NCBI GenBank assembly: GCA_023410295.1
Contig: JAEYPY010000171.1
Span: forward strand, 1-14,710
Reading direction: 5' to 3'
Length of the DNA stretch: 14,710 nucleotides
Origin: Pseudomonadota bacterium
GTDB taxonomy: Bacteria; Pseudomonadota; Alphaproteobacteria; Caulobacterales; Aquidulcibacteraceae
Shown: positions 1-7,346 of the stretch, piece by piece
Layout: the number at the start of each line of letters is the position of its first letter
Position numbering within the stretch: position 1 is the stretch's first letter
Made by a program: the position numbers and the translations under genes
Notes under the pieces: generated by a model
Database searches by the model: none
What the model saw: the letters and a program-made list of their open reading frames with translations, nothing else
Told to the model about the DNA's origin: nothing

Positions 1-1319
1 TTGGAATCCCACATGCCGGCGAACATCGCGTCCTTGAGATAATCCGGGAGCCGCGCGGCGAGCGCCTTCTCGTTCGACACTGCGATGATCTGGCGGTCCT
101 TGGCCATGTTGCGCAGCATGTCGGGATCGACGTCGCCGATGAGGTCCGAGCTCTCCTTCGCCATCAGATGATTGGCGACGCCGAAGAGCTGGAAGACGCC
201 GGCATTGTTGAAGATCGTGCGCCAATCTTTCGGATAGAGCCGCTGCAGCTGCGACAGATCCTGGAAGAACGGCCACACCTGCAGACCGTAGCCGCGCAGG
301 AGCGTCATCGACTGGCGCAGCGGGCCGAACTCGCCAAGCTGCGCGCATTCGTCGAGCAGGAAAAGAGTCGAGCGCTTCGGGCGGCGCTTACGGCCCATCA
401 CCGTTAGCATTAGCGCGCCAACCCACAGACGCAGCAGCGCGCCGTGGCTCTCCAGCTTGTCCGGCGGGATGACGATGTAGATCGTCATCGGATCGCCGCG
501 GCGCACCGCGTCGAGCGAGATGGTCGACTTCGACAGCGAACGCAACGCGGAGTCGGAATTGACCACTTTGAGATAGCTCTGCGCAGTCGAGAGAATGCCG
601 GAGCGCGTTTGCTCCGTGATCGGCAGGAAGCTCGAGATGTTCTGCTTCGAGAGCCGGTTGAGCTGCTCGTGGTTTTCCAGCAGCGCGGCGAGATTATAGA
701 CCGCGTCGTCGCTCATCAGAATTTCGCGCACGCGGCCGAAGTGGCGCTCGGCCTTCGGCGCCGTTTCGGCGACAGCGGCGATGACGCCCGCCATCAGCGA
801 GCGGCCCCAATTGTCCCAGAACGGCTCCTTGTGGAAGCCGACATCGCCGGCGAGCAGCGAAGCCAGCATTTCGGCGTCCGCATCGAGCAGCGCGCCGGGG
901 CGATTGAAGAGATCGAACGGATTGAGGCTGTCGGTCTTCTTGCCGATGGCGCCGAACGGATCGAGGAGGCGCACCTCCTGGCCCATCTCCTTCCGCCGCC
1001 GCGCGGTGACGTGCCAAGTCTCGCCCTTGGGGTCGATGACGATGACCGAGCCTTCAAAGCGCAGCAGGTTCGGGATGATGACGCCCCGGCCCTTGCCCGC
1101 GCCGGTCGGCGCGATGGTCACGAGGTGACGGTCTTCGCCATAGAGCAACGGCGTTTCGCCGTCTGTCACTTCAGCTGGGCGGGGTTCGCCGAAGCCCATC
1201 GGCGGCTTTTTGTCGTCCGTCTTCCAACCGAGCAGGAGGTCGGTGACCTCGGGGCGCGTCACCTGCCCCGAAGCCTCCGCGGGCTTCTTGCGGGAGCGGG
1301 TAGCGCGGGGCCGAGACAT
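1..1319 (-). CDS. VirD4/TraG-like type IV coupling ATPase, partial (C-terminus beyond window start)
   Basis: This open frame encodes 439 residues from an ATG at 1319 and runs off the left edge of the window. The ATG is preceded by a strong ribosome binding site (GGAGGTG on the minus strand, 1325-1331). Visible motifs are a Walker A loop (APTGAGKG, residues 70-77), a DPKGE segment at 96-100, a Walker B (LFLLDE, 319-324) and FFQDLSQL at 352-359 (Q353). All are typical of TraG/VirD4/TraD coupling proteins, which are hexameric ATPases that bring DNA or protein substrates to a type IV secretion channel. VirD4 and TraG normally begin with two transmembrane helices. Here residues 1-69 are basic and polar, with no membrane segment, and Walker A comes early, so the protein should be soluble or anchored through a partner. 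No other secretion or relaxase gene is in the window. The family assignment is firm; the role in conjugation is only inferred. Confidence 0.9.
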   Translation of the reverse strand, partial: MSRPRATRSRKKPAEASGQVTRPEVTDLLLGWKTDDKKPPMGFGEPRPAEVTDGETPLLYGEDRHLVTIAPTGAGKGRGVIIPNLLRFEGSVIVIDPKGETWHVTARRRKEMGQEVRLLDPFGAIGKKTDSLNPFDLFNRPGALLDADAEMLASLLAGDVGFHKEPFWDNWGRSLMAGVIAAVAETAPKAERHFGRVREILMSDDAVYNLAALLENHEQLNRLSKQNISSFLPITEQTRSGILSTAQSYLKVVNSDSALRSLSKSTISLDAVRRGDPMTIYIVIPPDKLESHGALLRLWVGALMLTVMGRKRRPKRSTLFLLDECAQLGEFGPLRQSMTLLRGYGLQVWPFFQDLSQLQRLYPKDWRTIFNNAGVFQLFGVANHLMAKESSDLIGDVDPDMLRNMAKDRQIIAVSNEKALAARLPDYLKDAMFAGMWDS

Positions 1320-1599
1320 TCAAACACCTCCTTGCCGGCCGCTGGGGAGCGCGACCGTGACCCACCGGGTACCTTGCGATTCGGGGCCGGAGCCGCACCA
1401 GATTGCGGCGCTGGGGCGTCGAATTCGGGCGGGCCGGAGACGGAGCGCCTCCGCCCGTCCGCCCTTACAACACCCGGAAACGGCGCCCGGCGCAACGGCT
1501 TAGGGCCGTTGGGGGCAAGTTTCTCCAAACGAACGTCGCCGCCCCCTCAGGAGCCGGCGACGCTTTGTTTTTATTATCTTTAATTCCCCTGAACCCTGC
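1320..1599. other. GC-rich intergenic region with a row of hairpins; candidate structured RNA or leader
   Basis: I find no convincing protein here. The segment holds four inverted repeats. GCCGCA/TGCGGC lies at 1392-1409. A nested GGGCGG/CCGCCC (1427-1464) encloses CGGAG/CTCCG (1441-1453). CAACGGC/GCCGTTG lies at 1493-1511, and CGTCGCCG/CGGCGACG at 1534-1562. On the minus strand it is the leader of the coupling-ATPase gene. On the plus strand the series ends in a stem plus T-rich tract, as a terminated small RNA would. I do not recognise tmRNA, SRP RNA, RNase P RNA or 6S RNA in it. Confidence 0.3.
1534..1575 (+). terminator. Intrinsic terminator-like hairpin, strongest in plus direction
   Basis: A perfect 8-bp stem (CGTCGCCG at 1534-1541, CGGCGACG at 1555-1562) is followed on the plus strand by a T-rich run (TTGTTTTTATT, 1565-1575). 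Read on the minus strand, downstream of the peptide transporter stop at 1600, the same stem is followed only by the weaker TTCGTTT. It may therefore end the transporter mRNA and also any plus-strand transcript from 1320-1533. No plus-strand gene lies upstream, which is why the orientation is notable. Confidence 0.5.
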
Positions 1600-3456
1600 C
1601 TATTCCGCAGGGACAGGCTTGGCGCCGCCGCGAGTTCCGACGTCCAGGACGTCCTTGTGGGCCAGTTTCCGGAGCCAGAACGAGGCCACCGCCAGCAGCA
1701 CCCCGAGGCCAACCGCGCCCCAGCCTATGGTCTGGAAGACCTGGACGTAGGTCGCGAGCGCCGCGGCTGGATCGAGCACCTGGCCGCCGACGGTTTCGGC
1801 CGCCGTCAATTTGGCGATCTGCGCGCCCAAAGCCTGCGCCGCGGAGCTCGACAAGAACCAGGTCGCCATCATGGTCGAGACGATCGCCGCCGGCGCAAGC
1901 TTGGTCATCGCCGAAAGGCCGACCGGCGAGAGCATCAACTCCCCCGTGGTGTGCAGCATGTAGAGGATGATCAGGAAGACCAACGGCACGCGATAGTTCT
2001 CGTCCGCGAAGTTGGCGCCCCACACCAGCACGAGGAAGCCGGCGCCGACCTGGATCAGAGCGAGCGCGAACTTCATCGCGTCGTTGGGATCGGCCTTGCG
2101 CTTCTCCAGGAACGCCCAGACCGCCGCGAAGATCGGCGCGAACAGCAGGATGAAGCCGGCATTGAAGCTCTGCGTCTGGCCGGCGGTGACAGAGAAGAAG
2201 CCGTCATTCGGCAGCTGCGTGCTGCGTTCGGCGAACTGGTTGAGCGCGCTGCCGGCAAGTTCGAACAGCGTCCAGAACACCGTCGCCGCGGCGATCAGCA
2301 CGAGCGCCAGGATGATGCGCTGCGACTCGATCGCGGTGCAGTTCTTGATCATGTAGAAAATGAAGTACGCGATCACGACGATCGCTGCGACGAGCAGCGC
2401 CCAGTTCACCACCGGCTCACGCTGCACCAGCCACCACGACACGCCCACCAGCGCAAAGCCGAAGAGATAGATGAGGTGCTCGCGGCTGATCGGGCCGATG
2501 AGGCCCTTGCGCAGCTTTTCCGGCTCGGGCGGCGCGCCGACATGGTCAGGCAATTGCGGCGGACCGGGCAGGAAGAAGAGGAGCCGGCGGCGCGTGAACA
2601 CCAGAAAGCCGAGCAGCATGCCGATGCCGGCAAGGCCAAAGCCCGCCCACCAGCCATAGGTGGCGCCAAGCCCCGCGCACAGGATCGATGCCCAGAACGA
2701 GCCGAGATTGATGCCGAAATAGTAGAGCGTGAAGCCGCTGTCGCGGCGCGGATCGCCCTGCTCGTAAAGCTGGCCGACGATTGAGGAAATGTTCGCCTTC
2801 AGGAAGCCGACGCCCATGATGATGAGCGCGAGCGCGAAGTAGAAGATGTCGACATAAGTGAGCCCCGTGCCGAAGAAGGATTGCGCTTCGTTGGCGATAC
2901 CCAGTTCGTAGGAGTCCGCCGGCAGTACGCTCGGCAGCGAGGCGTTCGCCGGCAGATTGGCGATCGCAAGACCGCCGCCTTCGGCCGGGCCGTATTCGTA
3001 GCGCTCGCCGTCGACGACGAGCCAGGTGTGGCGCTGATTCTGCCGGCCTTCGGCGGCGAACTCGTAGGTCTGGCCCTGATAGGTCAGCGTCTGCACCGCC
3101 GGCGCCTGCTCGACCGCCATCATCAAGTGGCCGCCCACGAGCAAGAGCGCGCCGAAAGCGATGGCTTTGCGGTTGCCGAGATATTTGTCAGCGAGGAAGC
3201 CGCCGATCAGCGGCATCAGGTACACAAGCGAGGCGTACGCGCCGTACTGACCCTGCGCCCGCTCATCGTCGAACAGGAAATGCTGGGTCATGTAGAAAAT
3301 CAGGATTCCGCGCATCCCGTAATACGAGAAGCGCTCCCACATTTCCGCGAAGAAGAGGATGTGCAGGCCGCGCGGGTGCTGGCGCATTTGCCAGAACACC
3401 GGAATGACCGTGATTGCCGTGACGATTAGACCGCCGGCTACGACGATGTCCCACAT
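1600..3456 (-). CDS. POT/PTR-family peptide:proton symporter (MFS)
   Basis: The 618-residue polytopic membrane protein belongs to the proton-dependent oligopeptide transporter family, which takes up di- and tripeptides using the proton gradient. Diagnostic motifs are the ExxER proton-coupling motif (E38, E41, R42, then FSYYG), the PTR2 signature GFTLYYFGINLGS (241-253), FWTLFELAGSAL (394-405) and GELMLSPVGLS (505-515). Bacterial relatives are usually about 500 residues. This one has an extra hydrophobic segment (residues about 3-21) before the helix carrying ExxER, and a polar, beta-rich insertion of about 80 residues (about 117-197) between transmembrane helices 3 and 4. That insertion should face the periplasm. 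The family's GLFKPNISS motif here reads GFLKANISS, with proline replaced. The ATG has an SD-like AGGGAGGG about 10 bases upstream. Substrate preference cannot be read from the sequence. Confidence 0.93.
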   Translation of the reverse strand: MWDIVVAGGLIVTAITVIPVFWQMRQHPRGLHILFFAEMWERFSYYGMRGILIFYMTQHFLFDDERAQGQYGAYASLVYLMPLIGGFLADKYLGNRKAIAFGALLLVGGHLMMAVEQAPAVQTLTYQGQTYEFAAEGRQNQRHTWLVVDGERYEYGPAEGGGLAIANLPANASLPSVLPADSYELGIANEAQSFFGTGLTYVDIFYFALALIIMGVGFLKANISSIVGQLYEQGDPRRDSGFTLYYFGINLGSFWASILCAGLGATYGWWAGFGLAGIGMLLGFLVFTRRRLLFFLPGPPQLPDHVGAPPEPEKLRKGLIGPISREHLIYLFGFALVGVSWWLVQREPVVNWALLVAAIVVIAYFIFYMIKNCTAIESQRIILALVLIAAATVFWTLFELAGSALNQFAERSTQLPNDGFFSVTAGQTQSFNAGFILLFAPIFAAVWAFLEKRKADPNDAMKFALALIQVGAGFLVLVWGANFADENYRVPLVFLIILYMLHTTGELMLSPVGLSAMTKLAPAAIVSTMMATWFLSSSAAQALGAQIAKLTAAETVGGQVLDPAAALATYVQVFQTIGWGAVGLGVLLAVASFWLRKLAHKDVLDVGTRGGAKPVPAE

Positions 3457-3542
3457 GCGGCTAAACCCTCCCTGGCGGGCGCCTCATAGGCCGCCGCGCT
3501 CCTGTCCCTTGGGGTGACACAAAGCAGCCGGGGGATAATGGG

Positions 3543-4073
3543 TCAAGCGCGGGGTGACGTATGGAGTTCCGGCGTCAGCACCCACCAGAAGGTCGTGCCG
3601 GGATTGGAGTCGAGCCAGAAACCCAGCCGCCGCAGGGTGCGCACCGAGGCGACATTTCTGCTGTCGCAGCCGGCTAGGATGCTGTCGGCGCCTGCGTCTT
3701 CGAACAACCAGTCTATAACCGCGCCCGCAGCCTCCACGGCGTAACCCTGGCGACGCCTGCTCTTTGCGATACCGTATCCGATCTCGAATTCGTTCGCCGC
3801 GCGAAGCGAGGGCTCGAAACGCACGTCGCCGACGACGGCGCCCTCGCCGCGATGAATTGCGATAGCCCGCGTCGGCGCCGGTTCCGGCCCCCAGGCGTGA
3901 TTGATCGAACGCGCGACCAGCGGCAGACTCGCCGCGCACCATTCCTGCGGCGCATGCGCGCCGATCACGTCGGCGAACGCCGTGCGTCCCTCGCGCGCCG
4001 CGTTGGCGAGTTCGGGCGTAACCGGTTCGAGCCGGAGCCGCGGCGTGTAGAGCGGGTGATCGAGGATCGGCAC
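3543..4073 (-). CDS. GNAT family N-acetyltransferase (RimJ/RimL-like)
   Basis: The 176-residue protein is a single GNAT domain of the Acetyltransf_3 type. Enzymes of this kind move an acetyl group from acetyl-CoA to an amine, often a protein N-terminus or a small molecule. The opening PLYTPRLRLEPVTP is typical of RimJ/RimL relatives. The acetyl-CoA pyrophosphate loop is RRRQGYA (106-112), preceded by the EIGYGIAKS strand, and NVASVRTLRRLGF (140-152) is the conserved C-terminal helix. The start is a GTG at 4071-4073 with GAGG just upstream. An ATG at 4085-4087 is in another frame. It lies 86 bases upstream of the peptide transporter on the same strand and could share its transcript. Substrate unknown. 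Confidence 0.88.
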   Translation of the reverse strand: MPILDHPLYTPRLRLEPVTPELANAAREGRTAFADVIGAHAPQEWCAASLPLVARSINHAWGPEPAPTRAIAIHRGEGAVVGDVRFEPSLRAANEFEIGYGIAKSRRRQGYAVEAAGAVIDWLFEDAGADSILAGCDSRNVASVRTLRRLGFWLDSNPGTTFWWVLTPELHTSPRA

Positions 4074-4210
4074 AGCGCCTCAAGCATTGGCCAAAGAAGC
4101 GGCGCTCGGCAATCGCGCACGCGCAGTTGGGTTAACCCGGGGTCGCGGCCCGCCCCGTACCCCGAGGCGCCCTTGTAAGCGGCGCCCGATCGCGGCAGCA
4201 AAGTGGGACC
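4074..4210. promoter_or_regulatory. Divergent intergenic region with GGGTTAACCC palindrome
   Basis: This 137-base gap separates the GNAT gene from rsmE and must hold the promoters of both. It contains a perfect 10-bp palindrome, GGGTTAACCC, at 4129-4138, embedded in otherwise GC-rich sequence. I could not identify convincing -35/-10 pairs. The palindrome could be an operator or chance; no nearby regulator gene points to a binder. Confidence 0.25.
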
Positions 4211-4987
4211 ATGCCCAATCCGCGCCTCATGATCGACCAGCCGCTCGCCGCGAGCGCCGCGCTTCAGCTCGATGAAGCGCAGGCGCGTCATGTCGGCACG
4301 GTGCTGCGGCTTGACGCCGGCGATCACTTGCGCGTCTTCAATGCAACTGACGGCGAATGGCGCGCGCGCGTCCTAGCCAAGAGCAAGCGCGGTATGAGCA
4401 TCGAAGTCGGCGAGAAACTGCGCGATGCGCGCGCGGCGCCTGACCTCGATCTTCTATTCGCACCGGTGAAACGCCACGCCACGGATCTCATCGTTGAAAA
4501 AGCCACAGAACTTGGCGTACGGCGCCTCCGCCCCGTGATCACCCAGCGCACGATCGCCGAAACGGTGCGACTCGATCGCCTGCAAACCATCGCGCGTGAA
4601 GCCGCCGAGCAAACCGAACGCTTCGACGCACCGGAGATTCTCGAACCACTGTCGCTCCCCAACGCACTCGACGGCTGGGATGCGGCGCGCCCCCTGATCT
4701 ATGCCGACGAGGCCGGCGATGAAGCCGACGCGCCCTGGGGCGGCGAGCGCGGCCGTGCGCAGCCGATTGCGGAGGCGATGCGATCGCTTTCCCCCTCCCC
4801 GGCGGGGGGAGTCGCCCTGCTCATTGGCCCCGAAGGCGGGTTTACGCAGGAGGAGCGGCGCATGCTGCGCGGCTTGGCTTATGTCATTCCGGTCTCGCTC
4901 GGACCGCGTATCCTGCGCGCCGAGACCGCGGTCATCGCTGCGTTAAGCGTTATACAAGCGCATTGGGGCGACTGGCGGCAGGCGTAA
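4211..4987 (+). CDS. rsmE: 16S rRNA (uracil(1498)-N3)-methyltransferase RsmE
   Basis: RsmE is a SPOUT-class enzyme that uses S-adenosylmethionine to methylate N3 of U1498 in helix 44 of 16S rRNA in the assembled 30S subunit. The 258-residue length is normal. An N-terminal PUA-like domain (about 1-75) is followed by the trefoil-knot methyltransferase domain. Family motifs are [18 protein letters not shown] (97-114), EAAEQTERF (130-138), the SAM-binding [12 protein letters not shown] (204-215) and [11 protein letters not shown] (230-240). The segment about 170-200 is longer and lower in complexity than usual and includes a GC-rich palindrome coding for SPSPAGG just before the SAM-binding strand. 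gshA follows after a 58-base gap on the same strand, so the two are probably co-transcribed. Confidence 0.95.
   Translation: MPNPRLMIDQPLAASAALQLDEAQARHVGTVLRLDAGDHLRVFNATDGEWRARVLAKSKRGMSIEVGEKLRDARAAPDLDLLFAPVKRHATDLIVEKATELGVRRLRPVITQRTIAETVRLDRLQTIAREAAEQTERFDAPEILEPLSLPNALDGWDAARPLIYADEAGDEADAPWGGERGRAQPIAEAMRSLSPSPAGGVALLIGPEGGFTQEERRMLRGLAYVIPVSLGPRILRAETAVIAALSVIQAHWGDWRQA
4795..4811. repeat. GC-rich palindrome inside rsmE (possible intragenic repeat element)
   Basis: CTCCCC (4795-4800) and GGGGAG (4806-4811) form a perfect 6-bp stem around GGCGG, preceded by more C-rich sequence. In the rsmE frame it is read as part of [11 protein letters not shown]-rich palindromes encoding similar Ser-Pro/Gly-rich stretches are scattered through many alphaproteobacterial genomes. 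Only one copy is visible here, so calling it a mobile repeat is inference. Confidence 0.35.
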
Positions 4988-5034
4988 GCGCTTGCGGGGA
5001 TCGGAGCCAGTCTCCACATCCGCGGCAGAACGCT

Positions 5035-5048
5035 GGGAGACGCGCTTG
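5035..5048 (+). promoter_or_regulatory. Ribosome binding site deciding the gshA start
   Basis: GGGAG at 5035-5039 lies 6 bases before a TTG at 5046-5048. The alternative in-frame TTG at 4992 sits only a few bases after the rsmE stop and has no purine-rich stretch upstream. The 5046 start also removes an unconserved 18-residue extension. Confidence 0.55.
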
Positions 5049-6410
5049 GCCAAAACTGAAACGGCGCCTGTGCTGACGGGCTTGCGCGATCTCGTCGCGC
5101 ACATCGAGCGCGGCTCCAAGCCCGATCGCTCGACCTGGCGCATCGGCACCGAGCACGAGAAGTTCGCCTTCTATCACGATACGCTTGCACCGGTGCCATA
5201 CGAGGGCGAGCGCGGCATCGGCGCACTGCTCAATGGCCTTGCCGATTCTTATGGCTGGCAGCGCGTCACTGAAGGCGAGAACACCATCGCCTTGAAGGAT
5301 GGGCTCGCTTCGATCTCTCTGGAGCCCGGCGGGCAGTTCGAACTCTCCGGCGCCCCGCTCGAACACCTGCACCAGACCTGCGCCGAAACCGGCACGCACC
5401 TCGCGCAATTGCGCGACGTCGCCGGCAAGATGGGCATCGCCTTCCTGGGTCTCGGCTTCTCGCCGCTCTGGTCGCTGGAAGAAACGCCGATCATGCCGAA
5501 GGGGCGCTACCAGATCATGCGCGCCTACATGGCCAAGGTCGGCCGGCTCGGCCGGCAAATGATGTTCCGCTCGTGTACGGTGCAGACCAATCTCGACTTC
5601 GGTTCGGAGTCGCAGATGGTGAAAATGTTTCGCGTCTCGCTGGCGCTGCAGCCGATCGCCACCGCGCTGTTCGCCAATTCGCCGTTCGCCGAAGGCCGGC
5701 TCAACGGCTTTCTCTCCTATCGCGGCCATATCTGGACGGACACCGATCCCGACCGCACCGGCATGCTGCCGTTCGTCTTCGAAGACGGCATGGGCTTTGA
5801 GCGCTACGCCGAATACGCGCTCGATGTGCCGATGTATTTCGTCTATCGCGATGGCAAATACATCGACGCCTCCGGCTTGAGCTTCCGCGACTTCATGGAT
5901 GGCAAGCTTTCGGTGCTGCCCGGCGAACGGCCGACCGAGAAGGACTGGGAAGATCACCTCACCACGATTTTCCCGGAAGTGCGGCTCAAGACTTATCTCG
6001 AAATGCGCGGCGCAGATTCAGGACCATGGTCGCGACTCTGCGCGCTGCCTGCGTTCTGGGCCGGCATTCTCTATGACGATGCAGCGCTCGAAGCGGCCTG
6101 GTCGCTGGTGAGGAGCTGGACCGCGGAAGATCGCGAGAGCTTGCGCCGCGCCGTCCCCGTGCTCGGCCTGCGCGCACCTATCCGCGGCAACACCGCGCGC
6201 GACATCGCCCAAGCCGCGCTCGCGATCTCGCGCCAAGGTCTGCGCTCACGCGCGCGCACCGACAAAGCCGGCGAAGACGAAACCCACTTCCTCACCGAAC
6301 TCGACGACATCGCCGCGTCGGGCGTGACGCCGGCCGAGCGCCTCATCGAACGCTACAAGACCGAATGGGGCGGCGACGTCCGCCGCGTGTTCGAGGCGTG
6401 CGCTTATTGA
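5046..6410 (+). CDS. gshA: Glutamate-cysteine ligase (GCS2 family)
   Basis: This enzyme joins L-glutamate and L-cysteine through the gamma-carboxyl using ATP, the first step of glutathione synthesis in the cytoplasm. The protein is 454 residues from the TTG at 5046, or 472 from a TTG at 4992. It belongs to the plant/alphaproteobacterial type, which is unrelated in sequence to E. coli GshA. Motifs in 454-residue numbering are [10 protein letters not shown] (31-40), [11 protein letters not shown] (92-102), [13 protein letters not shown] (about 150-162), [16 protein letters not shown] (173-188) and [18 protein letters not shown] downstream. The two cysteines that form the redox switch in plant enzymes were not checked. 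It follows rsmE on the same strand, probably in one operon. No gshB is in the window. Confidence 0.95.
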   Translation: MAKTETAPVLTGLRDLVAHIERGSKPDRSTWRIGTEHEKFAFYHDTLAPVPYEGERGIGALLNGLADSYGWQRVTEGENTIALKDGLASISLEPGGQFELSGAPLEHLHQTCAETGTHLAQLRDVAGKMGIAFLGLGFSPLWSLEETPIMPKGRYQIMRAYMAKVGRLGRQMMFRSCTVQTNLDFGSESQMVKMFRVSLALQPIATALFANSPFAEGRLNGFLSYRGHIWTDTDPDRTGMLPFVFEDGMGFERYAEYALDVPMYFVYRDGKYIDASGLSFRDFMDGKLSVLPGERPTEKDWEDHLTTIFPEVRLKTYLEMRGADSGPWSRLCALPAFWAGILYDDAALEAAWSLVRSWTAEDRESLRRAVPVLGLRAPIRGNTARDIAQAALAISRQGLRSRARTDKAGEDETHFLTELDDIAASGVTPAERLIERYKTEWGGDVRRVFEACAY

Positions 6411-6456
6411 CGAGAGGGCGCGAAGACGTGTGTTGTCCTGCCTAAGGGGGACTCAC

Positions 6457-6816
6457 ATGATCATTTGGTCCGGTTGGGGCGTGCTCGTCGTCGTTTTTGT
6501 CGCCGCCGGCCTTTTCACAGCGTTCGCGGCGACTGATGCGCTGCAGCTCTATTTGCCGTATGGGCCGGCGGGTTCGGCCGCATTCATCCTTGGCGGCATT
6601 GTCGCCGCGGCCGGCATAATGCTGTTGACGCGCTGGCGCGAAAGCGGCGAACCGCGCGTCTTGGTCGATGAAGCGACAGGCCAGCGCGTCGAGGTGCGTC
6701 GCAGCGCCGGTTCGCTCTTCTTCATCCCGACGCGCCACTGGACCTGGATCGTCATGCTGCTCGCGACCGTGCTGGCCGTGATGCAGTTCAACGCCACGCC
6801 GCTCTACGGCGGGTGA
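6457..6816 (+). CDS. Small membrane protein of unknown function
   Basis: The 119-residue protein has three predicted transmembrane segments at about 6-26, 37-57 and 95-112. A short polar loop (59-85) lies between the second and third. The motif GSLFFIPTRHWTWI (85-98), just before the last helix, resembles the FFIP-x-x-xW motif I associate with a family of small uncharacterised bacterial membrane proteins; I cannot name the family with certainty. The ATG at 6457 is preceded by AAGGGGG (6444-6450), a good ribosome binding site. An upstream in-frame start at 6430 has none and would put charged residues before the first helix. It lies 46 bases after gshA on the same strand. Function unknown. Confidence 0.75.
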   Translation: MIIWSGWGVLVVVFVAAGLFTAFAATDALQLYLPYGPAGSAAFILGGIVAAAGIMLLTRWRESGEPRVLVDEATGQRVEVRRSAGSLFFIPTRHWTWIVMLLATVLAVMQFNATPLYGG

Positions 6817-6872
6817 GCCGGGAATCTCGCTTGTTACGTGCGCTTTGCGGCCAGCTCGGGTAAGCTGACGTG

Positions 6873-7343
6873 ATGGGCAAATCCGTTCGCCCCGGCCAAG
6901 TCTATGAAATTGCCGATCCGCCGCATGGTTTCTACTATGGAGTCATCGCGGCGGGCGACGATGTCATTTTCCTTGATACGGCAAGAGCGGAACAGGCCCT
7001 TAGTGTTGAAGCGATCGACCTCACCACCGACTTGATGCGCCTCGCCGTCAACCATCCGAGCATTCGACGCGCGGGTTGGCGTTTGCTTGGAGACACGCCC
7101 GTTGAGGGACGATTGGCGGAGTACGGCCTCTATATCTACGGCGAACCGCAATCCGGTATCGCGCGAGTCTATGACAACAAAGACGCCAGCGTGAGATCGG
7201 TCCCAGAACCCGAAGTCTCTCATCTAGAAATGTTGGGAGCTTGGGACGCGGTGAACCACATTCCCAAGCTCCTTCGCCAACATTTTTTCGGAGAAGAGAC
7301 ATCCCTAGCGCGCGGTGTCCGCTCTCCTTGGTTTCGGCGGTAA
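6873..7343 (+). CDS. Hypothetical protein, Imm26-like (polymorphic-toxin immunity family) candidate
   Basis: The 156-residue soluble protein starts VRPGQVYEIADPPHGFYYGV and continues with a strand-rich N-terminal half. This resembles the Imm26-type domain, found as an immunity protein beside polymorphic toxins and also as an orphan. The likeness comes from the opening pattern only and is tentative. An ATG at 6873 is chosen; the GTG at 6870 directly before it is equally possible, and neither has a clear ribosome binding site. Base composition is visibly more AT-rich than its neighbours, with more codons such as ATT, TTG, AGA and CTA, consistent with horizontal gain. No toxin gene adjoins it: upstream is the small membrane protein, and downstream the convergent ABC exporter stops 3 bases away. 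Confidence 0.6.
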   Translation: MGKSVRPGQVYEIADPPHGFYYGVIAAGDDVIFLDTARAEQALSVEAIDLTTDLMRLAVNHPSIRRAGWRLLGDTPVEGRLAEYGLYIYGEPQSGIARVYDNKDASVRSVPEPEVSHLEMLGAWDAVNHIPKLLRQHFFGEETSLARGVRSPWFRR

Positions 7344-7346
7344 GGC

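Noticed and set aside
1..1319. Reading the left edge as part of an integrative conjugative element or prophage
   Set aside because: No integrase, relaxase, att repeat, tRNA or compositional change is visible. One coupling ATPase alone does not establish a mobile element.
444..1583. Long plus-strand open frame (379 codons) opposite the coupling-ATPase gene
   Set aside because: Its product is arginine-rich with no domain, and it lies antisense to a gene with clear Walker motifs. Long shadows are expected in GC-rich coding DNA.
1320..1599. A known structured RNA (tmRNA, SRP RNA, RNase P RNA, 6S)
   Set aside because: None of the conserved sequence blocks of these RNAs was found on either strand.
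4992..5045. Upstream TTG start of gshA at 4992
   Set aside because: It has no ribosome binding site and adds 18 unconserved residues. The TTG at 5046 has GGGAG at a good distance.
4950..5957. 335-codon minus-strand open frame antisense to gshA
   Set aside because: No recognisable domain, and it covers conserved gshA sequence. It is a GC-driven shadow.
6430..6456. Upstream start of the small membrane protein
   Set aside because: The AAGGGGG site lies between the two candidates and serves the ATG at 6457.
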